Positions 17,187-26,787 of a DNA stretch of 64,000 bases are shown here, in pieces. The stretch is from positions 1 through 64,000 of the forward strand of contig JADLFX010000014.1 in assembly GCA_020849665.1 (NCBI GenBank). The letters are read 5' to 3'. The notes under the pieces are model-generated. The model saw only the letters and a program-made list of their open reading frames with translations. It searched no databases and was not told the origin of the DNA. The position numbers and the translations under genes were made by a program. The first letter of the stretch is position 1; each line of letters begins with the position of its first letter. The stretch comes from Planctomycetota bacterium. Lineage in GTDB: Bacteria; Planctomycetota; UBA1135; UBA2386.

Positions 17187-18518
17187 ATGCACGCACGAAT
17201 CCTGCTCTCCCTGCTCGTCCTGGGCGGCATCGCCCTCGACCTCCCGGCGCAGCGCCGCCGCCCTCCCACCGGACGACCCGCACCTGCGGCGCCCGACAAC
17301 CAGCCCGCGCCCCCACCGGCCGCGAGCCTGGACCGGTCCAAGGTGAAGGCATGGACCCTCTACAAGGGCGCCGACCTGCATCTGGGCACGGGCGAGGTGC
17401 TGCGCCGCGGCGAACTCCTGGTGGGCGACGACAAGATCTTCGCGATCGGCACGGGCCTGGACCTCCCCGAGGGCGGGAAGGTGATCGAGTGCGCCGGCCG
17501 CGTCATCAGTCCCGGCTTCGTCGCGGTGCGGGCGCTCGGCCTCGGCCAGCCCAGCGGCAACCCCGGCAAGGCGGCCGACGGGGTGAACCCGTTCGACCCG
17601 ACCATCAAGATGGCGCTCGCGGCGGGGATCACCTCGTACGGTGCGATCTTCGAGGGCGGCACCGCTTCCCCCGACGGACGCAGCGCGGTCCTCAAGCTGG
17701 CGTTCGGCGACCTCAAGGGCATGGTCCTGCAGGAGGACTCGGTCCTGCAGATGCGCGTGCCGCTGAACCCGCAGCAGTGGCAGACGCTGCGCGACCAGGT
17801 GAAGAAGGTGCAGGACCACAAGAAGGCGGTGGCCGAGCACGCGGCCAAGAAGGACAACACCCCCGCGCCCAAGCCGCCGGCCGGCACCGAGAAGCTGCTG
17901 CGCGTGATCGACCGCGAGGCCCGGCTCTGGATCGGCGCGGCCGGGGCGTACGACAACGACGCGATCCGCGAGGCCCTGGAAGTGGCACGGCTCCTGGACG
18001 TGGGCGTGGTCCTGGTGGAGCCGCTCACGGCCTGGAGCATCCCTGACGAAGTGGCGGCCACCGGGTCGATGGCCATCGTCAATCCACGTCAGGTTGCGGA
18101 CCCCGATCCCGGCCGCAAGGACAGCACCGGCTCCAACCTGGCCCAGTGCCGGATCCTGAGCGAGACCGGCGTCGCGGTCGCCGTGACCACGCCGCGCGGT
18201 GGCTTTGCCGGCGGTCCCTCGATCGGAACCGGCGGCATCATGGGGCAGGACCTCAACACCCCGCACATCGACGCGGCGTTCGCCGTGCGTGGCGGGATGG
18301 ACAACCGCGAGGCGTTGCGCACGCTCACGCTGGATGCGGCGCGCATCCTCGGCGCCGAGTCACGCATCGGATCGCTCGAAGTCGGCAAGGATGCCGATCT
18401 CTTGATTCTCGATGGCGACCCGTTGCACTATAGGACGTTCGTGCAGATCGCCGTGGTGAACGGCAAGGTCGTGTACGAGAAGGACAAAGAGCCCTTCTAC
18501 AGCCACATCGGTCGGTAG
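17187..18518 (+). CDS. Exported amidohydrolase-family pseudoenzyme with helical insert (array gene 9)
   Basis: 443 residues with a signal peptide (about 1-22, ending PAQ) and a Pro-rich linker (about 25-48). Family strands ELLVGDDKIFAIG and SPGF are present, but the metal pair is Arg115/Leu117. Residues about 195-230 form a Lys-rich coiled-coil hairpin (RDQVKKVQDHKKAVAEHAAKK) at the same point of the barrel as in genes 1 and 4. No ligand His or Asp was found at the later sites. The C-terminus IGSLEVGKDADLLILDGDPL is canonical. Sixteen bases after gene 8; last member of the array and followed by a 101-base gap. Confidence 0.84.
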   Translation: MHARILLSLLVLGGIALDLPAQRRRPPTGRPAPAAPDNQPAPPPAASLDRSKVKAWTLYKGADLHLGTGEVLRRGELLVGDDKIFAIGTGLDLPEGGKVIECAGRVISPGFVAVRALGLGQPSGNPGKAADGVNPFDPTIKMALAAGITSYGAIFEGGTASPDGRSAVLKLAFGDLKGMVLQEDSVLQMRVPLNPQQWQTLRDQVKKVQDHKKAVAEHAAKKDNTPAPKPPAGTEKLLRVIDREARLWIGAAGAYDNDAIREALEVARLLDVGVVLVEPLTAWSIPDEVAATGSMAIVNPRQVADPDPGRKDSTGSNLAQCRILSETGVAVAVTTPRGGFAGGPSIGTGGIMGQDLNTPHIDAAFAVRGGMDNREALRTLTLDAARILGAESRIGSLEVGKDADLLILDGDPLHYRTFVQIAVVNGKVVYEKDKEPFYSHIGR

Positions 18519-18619
18519 CCGCGTCGAACCGAAACCCCTACCCCTGGCCTGCCGGACCCGGCAACCCCACAAGATCCAGGGAGGGCGTGGCCTGACCCCG
18601 AGCTGTCCTGGGAGAAGTC

Positions 18620-19030
18620 ATGATGAGCGTAGAGACCCAGAAGGAACTGGACGATTTCTTCCGGAGCATGCGGCAGGCGTACAACAGCCGCGACATCAAG
18701 ACCTTCCGCTCGCACTTCTGGACCGACAAGCGCTTCGTGCACATGGACGCCTCCGGCCGTGTGGACGAGGGATGGGGTGCCTACGAGGAGGTCCTGGACC
18801 AGGAGTTCCGCTACAGCGACATGCTGAAGCTGGAGTTCAAGGACCTGAAGATCCAGGTGTTCGACGACCAGTTCGCGTCCGTCTCGGGCCAGTGGCGGAG
18901 CACGCAGGTGGACCCTGAAGGGCGCAGCCAGGAACACGCGGGCCGGGTCACCTTCGCCGTGGCCCGGATCGGCGACGACTGGAAGATCGTGCACCAGCAC
19001 TTCTCCGCCCCCGAACTCCAGACCCCGTAG
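18620..19030 (+). CDS. NTF2-like / SnoaL-like domain protein
   Basis: 136 residues with no signal peptide, forming one NTF2-like cone: N-terminal helix (ELDDFFRSMRQAYNSRD), a FWTDKRFVHMD strand, a curved sheet (FASVSGQWRST) and the closing strand DDWKIVHQHFS typical of DUF4440/SnoaL_3 proteins. Such proteins are small-molecule binders or cyclases, and function cannot be named further. GGAGAAG sits just before tandem ATGs; the second ATG (18623) has slightly better spacing and may be the real start. Lies 101 bases after the amidohydrolase array on the same strand; co-transcription is possible but not shown. Confidence 0.78.
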   Translation: MMSVETQKELDDFFRSMRQAYNSRDIKTFRSHFWTDKRFVHMDASGRVDEGWGAYEEVLDQEFRYSDMLKLEFKDLKIQVFDDQFASVSGQWRSTQVDPEGRSQEHAGRVTFAVARIGDDWKIVHQHFSAPELQTP

Positions 19031-19060
19031 TCCGCGGGCGGCACCGGCCCGCGCGAGGGC

Positions 19061-20560
19061 TCAGGCCCGCGGGCGTACCTCGAGGAGGTTCGAGCGCAGG
19101 CGGTCCGCGGTGAAGGCTTGCATGTGGGCGGCCGCGGAACCGGCAAGGCTCCCGGCACGCAGCAGGAGGGAGCCCCGCGAATCCAGCCTTGCCCACCAGG
19201 CCTGGAGCACCCTGCCCCCGCGCCCGTCCCGGGGCGGCTGCGACCACTGCACGAGGAGCACGTCGCCGCCCGGCCTGCCCTGCACGAGCACTCCCGCCTC
19301 GGTATCGCGCAGGCGCGGAGGGGCGGCCACGAACGGCAGCGGCGGGACCGCGCCCGGCAGCGCGAGAGTGAGGAGCGCGCCCGGCCGCCAGGGCACTTCC
19401 ACTTCGAAGCGGCCTGCGCCGTCCACGGTCGCCGAGCCGCAGTGGGCCACGCCGTCGAGGAGGGCGAAGGAGTCCGGACGGTCGGAGCCGGCGAACGCGC
19501 CGCGGATCCGCAGGGTCTGTCCGGGAAGGGGGTCGACGGACAGCTCCGCCAGACGTGGACGGCCGGGCGCCGGCGATGGTGCGGGAGCGGGGAGTGCCGC
19601 GGCCGCCTCCGCCTCCGGCGCCTCCGCCCGCGGAGCTGGTTCGATCGCCGTGGCAGCAACGACCTCGGCCCGCAACGGCACATCCCAGCCCAGGCCGGCG
19701 GCCGCGCGCACGTGCAGCACGCCCTCGAGCACCCCGGGTGCGGCGGCCGAGGCCTCGACCCGCACGGCACGCTCCTGGCCCGGCCCGAGGCGCAGGGCGG
19801 CAGGTTCCTGGATCGCGAAGCCCGCGCCGCGCAGCGTCCATTCGAGGTCGAGGGGCCGGCCCCCCGCGTTGCGCAAGAGGACCTGGGCCCGACCTGGGAT
19901 CCCTGGCGCCAGCAGGCCGAACTCCGGGCGTTGCGGCACGATCTCGAGGCGCGGGGCGCGGGGATGGAGGAAGGAGAGCGGGGCGCCGCCGCGGACGTCC
20001 ACGTGCACGCGCCGGGTGGTCTCCTGGATCCGGATCGCGTAGCCGCTTGCCCCTTCGGAGAGCTCGGTGGCGAGGTAGACCGCGCCGTTCCAGTCGACGG
20101 CGCGCAGGAGCACGCGGCCGTCGCGTTCGAATGCGAAGAACACGAGGCCGTCCTCCTCCAGCAGCGGCCAGGACCCCAAGCCATCCTGGAACGAACCCGG
20201 CAGGAGCCGGCCGCCGTGGGTCGGGAACACCGCCGAGGCCCCGCTCCGCAGGTCGACGAGGCTGATGGTGAGGGATTCCTGGAGCCCGCCGGCCAGGATC
20301 GCGAGACAGCGGCCGTCCGCGGTCCGACCCACGCGGCACTCGGTGACGGGTTCGCCCAGGGCCAGCCGCAGCGGGGGCTCCGCCTCGGCGCGCACCTGGA
20401 CGACCTTGTCGTTCCGGCGCTGCAGCGTGATGCCCGCCGCGGACGCGGCCGCCTCGTCCAGCGGCAGCACCTGGCGGACGCTGGCCACGTCCTGGGCGCG
20501 CGGCCACGCCGCCAGGAGCACGAGGCTGCCCAGGGCGGCGCTCGCACGGGTTCCCGGCAT
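19061..20560 (-). CDS. Exported protein with ASPM/SPD-2/Hydin-like Ig domain
   Basis: 499 residues with a signal peptide (MPGTRASAALGSLVLLAAW, ending RAQ). An in-frame ATG 18 bases upstream (20578) is an alternative start, and neither has a clear ribosome site. Residues about 45-215 are beta-rich and propeller-like. About 225-310 form an Ig-like module of ASH/Hydin type (GLLAPGIPGRAQVLLRNAGG, followed by GPGQERAVRVEA). An Ala/Pro/Glu linker (about 325-350) and a C-terminal beta domain follow. Convergent with the NTF2-like gene and divergent from icmF over 140 bases. Probably an envelope or surface protein; no enzymatic motif seen. Confidence 0.7.
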   Translation of the reverse strand: MPGTRASAALGSLVLLAAWPRAQDVASVRQVLPLDEAAASAAGITLQRRNDKVVQVRAEAEPPLRLALGEPVTECRVGRTADGRCLAILAGGLQESLTISLVDLRSGASAVFPTHGGRLLPGSFQDGLGSWPLLEEDGLVFFAFERDGRVLLRAVDWNGAVYLATELSEGASGYAIRIQETTRRVHVDVRGGAPLSFLHPRAPRLEIVPQRPEFGLLAPGIPGRAQVLLRNAGGRPLDLEWTLRGAGFAIQEPAALRLGPGQERAVRVEASAAAPGVLEGVLHVRAAAGLGWDVPLRAEVVAATAIEPAPRAEAPEAEAAAALPAPAPSPAPGRPRLAELSVDPLPGQTLRIRGAFAGSDRPDSFALLDGVAHCGSATVDGAGRFEVEVPWRPGALLTLALPGAVPPLPFVAAPPRLRDTEAGVLVQGRPGGDVLLVQWSQPPRDGRGGRVLQAWWARLDSRGSLLLRAGSLAGSAAAHMQAFTADRLRSNLLEVRPRA

Positions 20561-20671
20561 GGGCCACTGGCACGGCATGGCGCGGGACTGTAGGCGGGGA
20601 GACCGCCCAGGGCGACCCCGGAGCCGGATCCCGCCGGCAGGATCGCGATGCGGGCGGTCGCCACCCGGACC

Positions 20672-20677
20672 TATAAG
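20672..20677 (+). promoter_or_regulatory. Possible -10 element for icmF
   Basis: TATAAG lies 23 bases before the icmF ATG in the divergent region and is the only near-consensus -10 there. No matching -35 was seen at 16-18 bases upstream, so the call is weak. Confidence 0.25.
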
Positions 20678-20700
20678 ATGCGCCGGCAACGGATTCCGGC

Positions 20701-23700
20701 ATGAAGAGCATCGTCGAGGCGAAGGTGAGCCCAACCCAGGAGCGCGATCCCTCCGAAGCGGCCGGCAAGGCCGAGACCCGTCCCAGCGCGGCCGAGTCCT
20801 CGGTCTACCCGGCTCGGAACAAGATCCGCATCGTGACCGCCACGGCGCTCTTCGACGGTCACGACGCCTCGATCAACATCATGCGCCGGATCTGCCAGTC
20901 CTCCGGCGCGGAGGTGATCCACCTGGGCCACAACCGCTCGGTCCAGGAGATCGTGGACGCCGCGATCCAGGAGGACGTCCAGGCGATCGCCGTCACCTCG
21001 TACCAGGGCGGCCACATCGAGTTCTTCACCTACATGCACGACACGCTCGTGGAGCGTGGCTGTGGGCACGTGCGGATCTTCGGCGGCGGCGGCGGCGTGA
21101 TCCTGCCGCACGAGGTCGAGGCGTTGCACGCGCACGGGATCACCCGGATCTACTCCCCCGACGACGGACGCAAGCTGGGACTCGTGGGGATGATCCACGA
21201 CATGCTCGCGCGCTGCGACTTCCCCACCGGGCGCGCTCCCGAGGGGCCGATCGGGGCCGACGACCATCGGGCCCTGGGGCAGGCGCTGACCGTGATCGAG
21301 AGCGATCCGGCCGCGGCCCGCCGCTGGCTGGACCCTCTGCCCGCGCCCGCCAGGACGGCGCCGGTCCTTGGGGTCACCGGCACCGGCGGCGCGGGCAAGT
21401 CCTCGGTGATCGACGAACTGGTGCGCCGCTTCCGCACCGAGTTCCCGGACCTGCGCATCGCGATCCTCTCCGTAGACCCCTCGCGCCGCCGCACCGGCGG
21501 GGCGCTGCTCGGGGACCGCATCCGCATGAACGCGATCGGCTCGCCGCGCGTGTACATGCGCTCGATGGCCACCCGGCAGGCCCACCTCGCGCTCTCGCCG
21601 GCCGTGCCGGCGTCGCTGAGCCTGCTGCGCAAGGCGGGCTTCGACCTCGTGATCCTGGAGACCGCGGGGATCGGCCAGTCCGACACCGAGATCACCGGAC
21701 TCGCCGACGTGTCGCTCTACGTGATGACCCCGGAGTACGGCGCGGCCACCCAGCTCGAGAAGATCGACATGCTGGACTACGCCGATCTCGTCGCGATCAA
21801 CAAGTTCGACCGGCGCGGCGCACTCGACGCGCTGCGCGACGTGCGCAAGCAGTGGCGGCGGAACCGGCAGGCCCACACGCTCGCCGACGACCAGACACCG
21901 GTGTTCGGCACCATCGCCTCGACCTTCCACGACGCGGGGACGAACCGCCTCTACCACGGCGTCCTGGAGCGCCTGCGTGCCAAGAGCGGGCGGCCGTTCG
22001 TGCCGGAAGTGCGCATCCCCGATGCCGGTCCGCAGCCGCTGCAGGTCCTGCCGCCCGCGCGGGTGCGCTACCTGGCCGAGATCGCCGAGAACAACCGGCG
22101 CTACGACGCCTGGGCCGACGGGCAGTCCGCCGTCGCCCAGCGCGTCTGGCAGCTGCGCGGCGCGGCGCAGGCCCTGCGCCAGGATGGGACGGCGCAGAGC
22201 GCGACCACCGCCATGGCCCTGGAAGCACTCGCGGCCGATCAGGAACGCCAACTCGCCCCGGAGTGCCGTGAGGCCCTGGCCGAGTGGCCGGACACCGTGC
22301 GTTCGTACCGTGGACCGATGCACGTGTTCCACGTGCGCGGCAAGGCGGTGCAGGTCGAGCAGCAGTACAAGACGCTCTCGGGACTCTCCATTCCGAAGGT
22401 CGCGCTGCCGCGCTACGAGGCGCACGGCGACCTCCTGCGCTGGATCCTGCAGGAGAACGTGCCGGGCGAGTTCCCGTTCACCGCCGGCGTGTACCCGTTC
22501 AAGCGCGAGGAAGAGGACCCCACCCGCATGTTCGCGGGCGAAGGCGGGCCCGAGCGCACCAACAAGCGCTTCCACTACCTCTCGCGCGGCCAGCAGGCCA
22601 AGCGGCTCTCGACCGCGTTCGACTCGGTGACGCTCTACGGCGAAGACCCCGCCCGCAGGCCCGACATCTACGGCAAGGTCGGCAACTCGGGCGTGTCGAT
22701 CTGCACGCTCGACGACGCCAAGAAGCTGTACAGCGGCTTCGACCTGGCCGATCCGCGCACCTCGGTGTCGATGACCATCAACGGCCCCGCGCCGATGCTG
22801 CTCGGGTTCTTCCTGAACGCGGCGATCGACCAGCAGTGCGAGAAGCACATCCGCGCACACGGCATGGTGGCGGAGGTCGAGCGGCGCATCGCCGCGCTCT
22901 ACGCGAAGCTCGGCACGCCGCAGCCGCGCTACACCGGCGAGCTGCCCGAGGGCAACGACGGACTGGGCCTCCTGCTCCTCGGCGTCACCGGCGACCAGGT
23001 GCTGCCGCGCGAGGTCTACGACCGGATCCGCGCCGAGACCCTGAAGGTCGTGCGCGGCACGGTGCAGGCCGACATCCTCAAGGAGGACCAGGCCCAGAAC
23101 ACGTGCATCTTCTCGACCGAGTTCGCGCTGCGGATGATGGGCGACATCCAGCAGTACTTCGTGCACAACGAGGTGCGCAACTTCTACTCGGTCTCGATCT
23201 CCGGCTACCACATCGCCGAGGCCGGGGCCAACCCGATCACCCAGCTCGCGTTCACGCTGGCCAACGGCTTCACCCTGGTCGAGTACTACCTCGCGCGCGG
23301 GATGCAGATCGACGACTTCGCGCCCAACCTGTCGTTCTTCTTCAGCAACGGCATCGATCCGGAGTACTCGGTGATCGGCCGCGTGGCGCGGCGGATCTGG
23401 GCCAAGGCCATGCGGCTCCGCTACGGCGGCAACGAGCGCTCGCAGAAGCTCAAGTACCACATCCAGACCAGCGGCCGCTCGCTGCACGCGCAGGAGATCG
23501 CGTTCAACGACATCCGCACGACGCTGCAGGCGCTCTACGCGATCTACGACAACTGCAACTCGCTGCACACCAACGCCTACGACGAGGCGATCACCACGCC
23601 CACGGAGGAGTCGGTGCGCCGCGCGATGGCGATCCAGCTGATCATCAACCGCGAGCTCGGGCTGGCGAAGAACGAGAACCCGCTGCAGGGCTCGTTCGTG

Positions 23701-24153
23701 ATCGAGGAGCTCTCCGACCTGGTGGAGGAGGCGGTGCTGCGCGAGTTCGAGCGCATCTCCGAACGCGGCGGCGTGCTCGGCGCGATGGAGACGATGTACC
23801 AGCGCGGCCGCATCCAGGAGGAGTCGCTGCACTACGAGTCGCTCAAGGCGAGCGGCGAGCTGCCGATCGTGGGCGTCAACACCTTCCTGGGCAGCGACGG
23901 CTCGCCGATCCTGGTGCCCGAGGAGGTCGCGCGCTCCACCACCGAGGAGAAGGAGCAGCAGCTCTCGGCCCTGGCGGCGTTCCAGCGCCGCAACGCCGCC
24001 GTCTCCGGCCCCGCGCTCGAACGCCTGCGCGCCGCCGCCTGGAGCGGCGCCAACGTGTTCGAGTCCCTGATGGAGACGACCAAGGTCTGCTCCCTCGGCC
24101 AGATCAGTGCGGCGCTCTACGACGTCGGCGGCCAGTACCGCCGCAGCATGTAA
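20701..24153 (+). CDS. icmF: Fused isobutyryl-CoA mutase (IcmF)
   Basis: 1150 residues, slightly longer than typical IcmF (about 1090) because of a 40-residue N-terminal extension. Domain order is diagnostic: cobalamin-binding domain with DGHDAS (about 52-57), a MeaI-type GTPase chaperone with P-loop GTGGAGKSS (about 226-234), then the mutase barrel. IcmF-type signatures rather than methylmalonyl-CoA ones are present: [28 protein letters not shown] and [17 protein letters not shown]. It interconverts isobutyryl-CoA and butyryl-CoA (some IcmF also act on isovaleryl/pivaloyl-CoA) using adenosylcobalamin, with GTP-driven cofactor loading. A second B12 mutase lies 3.4 kb downstream. Confidence 0.95.
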   Translation: MKSIVEAKVSPTQERDPSEAAGKAETRPSAAESSVYPARNKIRIVTATALFDGHDASINIMRRICQSSGAEVIHLGHNRSVQEIVDAAIQEDVQAIAVTSYQGGHIEFFTYMHDTLVERGCGHVRIFGGGGGVILPHEVEALHAHGITRIYSPDDGRKLGLVGMIHDMLARCDFPTGRAPEGPIGADDHRALGQALTVIESDPAAARRWLDPLPAPARTAPVLGVTGTGGAGKSSVIDELVRRFRTEFPDLRIAILSVDPSRRRTGGALLGDRIRMNAIGSPRVYMRSMATRQAHLALSPAVPASLSLLRKAGFDLVILETAGIGQSDTEITGLADVSLYVMTPEYGAATQLEKIDMLDYADLVAINKFDRRGALDALRDVRKQWRRNRQAHTLADDQTPVFGTIASTFHDAGTNRLYHGVLERLRAKSGRPFVPEVRIPDAGPQPLQVLPPARVRYLAEIAENNRRYDAWADGQSAVAQRVWQLRGAAQALRQDGTAQSATTAMALEALAADQERQLAPECREALAEWPDTVRSYRGPMHVFHVRGKAVQVEQQYKTLSGLSIPKVALPRYEAHGDLLRWILQENVPGEFPFTAGVYPFKREEEDPTRMFAGEGGPERTNKRFHYLSRGQQAKRLSTAFDSVTLYGEDPARRPDIYGKVGNSGVSICTLDDAKKLYSGFDLADPRTSVSMTINGPAPMLLGFFLNAAIDQQCEKHIRAHGMVAEVERRIAALYAKLGTPQPRYTGELPEGNDGLGLLLLGVTGDQVLPREVYDRIRAETLKVVRGTVQADILKEDQAQNTCIFSTEFALRMMGDIQQYFVHNEVRNFYSVSISGYHIAEAGANPITQLAFTLANGFTLVEYYLARGMQIDDFAPNLSFFFSNGIDPEYSVIGRVARRIWAKAMRLRYGGNERSQKLKYHIQTSGRSLHAQEIAFNDIRTTLQALYAIYDNCNSLHTNAYDEAITTPTEESVRRAMAIQLIINRELGLAKNENPLQGSFVIEELSDLVEEAVLREFERISERGGVLGAMETMYQRGRIQEESLHYESLKASGELPIVGVNTFLGSDGSPILVPEEVARSTTEEKEQQLSALAAFQRRNAAVSGPALERLRAAAWSGANVFESLMETTKVCSLGQISAALYDVGGQYRRSM

Positions 24154-24254
24154 CCGAACCGACTCTGAGCAATCTCGACGGTCGTGTTACGGCAGCGTGA
24201 CACCGGCGGCGGCGCTCAACGGGGCCGCGGTCGCGTGCCGAAACGGGTCCGGGG

Positions 24255-25802
24255 ATGGACTCGTCCGGGAAGGCTCGCGGAACCGTGCTGCTGGGCACCA
24301 CGCTGGTGCTCGCCGCGCTCGCCGTCTGGGCGCTGCACGACGCGGCGGGCGGCCTCCCGCCCGACCCTCGTGCGCAAGGCGTCGCCGCAGCGAAGACCGT
24401 CGCCGGGACTGCCGTTGCCACGAACGTCCTCGGACGAGCCCGCACCATGGCGCGTCCGGGGCGCAGCGAGCCCGTGCCCGCGCCCCCACGCACGGCGCAG
24501 CGGTCGCCGCCCTGGGCCTTGCGCGGCAGGGTCGTCGATGCCGGAGGTGTGCCCGCGCCGCAGGCCCGGGTGTGGCTGCTCGTGCACCCCGGCGCCGAGG
24601 GCGCCGGGCACGCGAGCGAGACCCGCTGCGACCCGCGCGGCGAGTTCACGGTCGCACTCGCCCATGCCCCGCACCCGGCGATCACCGTGGTGGCGCACCA
24701 GCCCGGGTTCGCGCCGGCGGTCGTGGACCACGTGCTCGGCCGCGACCCGATCCCGCACGAACTCCAGCTCCCCCCCCTCGTGCTGGCGCCCGCCGGCGCC
24801 GCGGCGGGCACCGTCACCACGGCCGGGGGAGGCCTCTGCACCGCGGCGACGATCCGCCTGCGTCCCGTCCACGGTCCGTTGCTGCGTCTGCCGCCGGAGC
24901 TCCTCGCCGAGCTGATCCCGGCCCGGCGTGCCGGACCCGACGGTGAGTTCGCGTGGGCCGACCTCGCGGCCGGCGCCTACCTCGCCGACGCCACCGCGCA
25001 GGGCCACAGGCGCGCGATCACGCCGCGCTTCGCCGTGCGAGCCGGCATGACCACGCGGCTCGCTCCCCTGGTCATGGCCGCAGGGCGCGGCCTGCGCGGC
25101 ATGGTCTTCGATCCCGACGGGCGGGCGCTCGGCGATGTCGCCGTGGAGTCCGTCCCCGCCGGCGCACGCGACCCCGAGGCGCGCTGCGTCACGCGCACCG
25201 ACGCGACCGGTCGCTTCGCCCTCGAACTCCTCGACGCGGGCCTCCACCACGTGCGGGTGACCGCCCCCGGGTCGCCGGCGCTCGTGTTGCGCGACGTCGA
25301 TCCCGAACGCACGCAGGACCTGGACCTGCGTCTCGCCCGCGGCGCGTCCTTGCACGGCCGAGTCCTCGCGACGGCAGGTGCGACCCTGCCGCCGGGACTC
25401 TCGGCGAGCCTGCAGCCTGCCGCGGACGAGGCCGCGGACGAGGCCCACGCGGCCCGCGAACGCGCTCGGCTGGCGGCTGCGGCCGCGGCGGCGCAGCAGC
25501 GCGACACCGATCCATCCGCGGTGGCGCACCTCCTGCGCGAGCTGGCCCGCCACGAGGAGGAGCGGCGCAGCAACGCCCTGGACCGGGCGCCGTTCGGATC
25601 CGCCAGCGCCCCGCCGCGCACGTTCATGCTTCGCCCCGGCCCGGAGCACGCGCACGCCGAGTTCGCGTTCACGGGCCTCGACCCGGGCCGCTACCTGCTC
25701 CGGGTCGAGACCGCCGGTGCGGCGCCGCTCGGCTCCGCGGTCGTCATGGTGCGCGCGGGCACGGGGCCGGCGTGGGTCGAGCTGATCCTCGAGGCCCGCT
25801 GA
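24255..25802 (+). CDS. Membrane-anchored protein with carboxypeptidase-regulatory-like domains
   Basis: 515 residues. One N-terminal transmembrane segment (about 10-27, LLGTTLVLAALAVWALH) is followed by an Ala/Pro linker and three or more beta-sandwich repeats of the CarboxypepD_reg type. Examples are LRGRVVDAGGVPAPQARVWL at about 88 and LRGMVFDPDGRALGDVAVES at about 282. Residues about 395-440 form an Ala/Arg/Glu-rich helix. The last repeat ends FTGLDPGRYLLRVE. No catalytic motif was seen, so a structural or binding role at the cell envelope is likely. It ends 13 bases from a convergent lipoprotein gene. The sigma-fusion protein at 40445-42802 carries similar repeats. Confidence 0.72.
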   Translation: MDSSGKARGTVLLGTTLVLAALAVWALHDAAGGLPPDPRAQGVAAAKTVAGTAVATNVLGRARTMARPGRSEPVPAPPRTAQRSPPWALRGRVVDAGGVPAPQARVWLLVHPGAEGAGHASETRCDPRGEFTVALAHAPHPAITVVAHQPGFAPAVVDHVLGRDPIPHELQLPPLVLAPAGAAAGTVTTAGGGLCTAATIRLRPVHGPLLRLPPELLAELIPARRAGPDGEFAWADLAAGAYLADATAQGHRRAITPRFAVRAGMTTRLAPLVMAAGRGLRGMVFDPDGRALGDVAVESVPAGARDPEARCVTRTDATGRFALELLDAGLHHVRVTAPGSPALVLRDVDPERTQDLDLRLARGASLHGRVLATAGATLPPGLSASLQPAADEAADEAHAARERARLAAAAAAAQQRDTDPSAVAHLLRELARHEEERRSNALDRAPFGSASAPPRTFMLRPGPEHAHAEFAFTGLDPGRYLLRVETAGAAPLGSAVVMVRAGTGPAWVELILEAR

Positions 25803-25815
25803 GCCGCCGCACGGC

Positions 25816-26586
25816 CTACGGGTCGTAGGCGGCGATGTTCCAGCTCACGTCGAAGCTGCCGGTGAGCGTGCCGCCACCGGGCAGGTTGAGCGTGAACGAA
25901 CCCGCACAGCCGCTGCCGTCGTAGCGCGTCACCGTCACCGTCCCGCTGCTCGCCGCGAGCTCCGTCGTCGTGGTGTCGTTGCGATACAGCACGGTGGCGG
26001 TCACGGTGCCCGGCACGCCGAGCGCGCCCACCGCCATGCCCGCGGCGGAGAAGTCGATCTCCAGGTGCTCGCTGCCGTAGGCCATCGCGATCTCGACCTC
26101 GTCGAGCATGGTCAGGCCCGGGTCGGTGTAGTCGCGCGAGCCGATCGCCGCGGTCGTGGTCATGTTCACGGACTGGCCCTGGACCGTGCCGGTCGCGGAC
26201 ATGGTGCCGGTCGGCGTCATCGGCACGAGGCGGAACGTGCCCGTGGCGTTGATGATCCCGCTGATCGACATCGTGCCGGAGGCGATCCCACCGCTCACCG
26301 TGCCCGTGAACGACGTCGTGAACACGATCGCGTTCGAGGTCATGGTGAAGCTGTTGCCGCTCACCGTGCCCGTGATCGCGGCGCCATCGACCGTGGCGCC
26401 GTTCTGGCTGAGGAAGACCGGCGAAGGCCCGGTCTCGACCGTCGAACCGGTCGGTGTCAGGTAGAGCTGCCAGTAGCCGGCCAGGTTGGCCGGGGTACCG
26501 CCCGAGCCGCCGCCACCGCCGCAGGCCCCGAGCCCCAGCAGCAGCGCCACGACACCCAGGCCCCATCGCATGCGCATCTTGCTCAT
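25816..26586 (-). CDS. Thr/Gly/Ser-rich lipoprotein, function unknown
   Basis: 256 residues. The N-terminal lipoprotein signal ends with LLLGLGAC, the Cys being followed by a Gly-rich tether (GGGGGSGG). The mature part is beta-rich and made of short Thr/Gly/Ser strands with repeated G-T-V/M-S turns (ITGTVSGNSF, FTGTVSGGIASGTMSISG), giving a repetitive lipocalin-like or adhesin-like sheet. AGGGAG lies 9 bases before the ATG, a good ribosome binding site that fixes the start. Anchored to a membrane facing the periplasm or outside. It has no close functional neighbour: the gene to its left is convergent and the one to its right divergent. Confidence 0.75.
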   Translation of the reverse strand: MSKMRMRWGLGVVALLLGLGACGGGGGSGGTPANLAGYWQLYLTPTGSTVETGPSPVFLSQNGATVDGAAITGTVSGNSFTMTSNAIVFTTSFTGTVSGGIASGTMSISGIINATGTFRLVPMTPTGTMSATGTVQGQSVNMTTTAAIGSRDYTDPGLTMLDEVEIAMAYGSEHLEIDFSAAGMAVGALGVPGTVTATVLYRNDTTTTELAASSGTVTVTRYDGSGCAGSFTLNLPGGGTLTGSFDVSWNIAAYDP

Positions 26587-26787
26587 CGCTTCGATCTCCC
26601 TTGCCCCCTTCCGGACGGGCACGAACCCATCGGCGACCGCGCGTGCCGAGCTTGAAGGCCGGGTCGCCGGAACCCGGCCCCCCCTGCCCAGGCGCCCGCG
26701 GCCGATCGCGCCGGGCCCGGGACGGGGGCCGGAAAACCCCCGCGCTCCCGGTCGCGGCGCGCGCGGCCGGCCAGTAAGGTCCGGCAC

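Noticed and set aside
20671..23832. 1053-codon minus-strand open frame
   Set aside because: Antisense to icmF, whose B12 and GTPase motifs are intact; high-GC codon bias explains the lack of stops.
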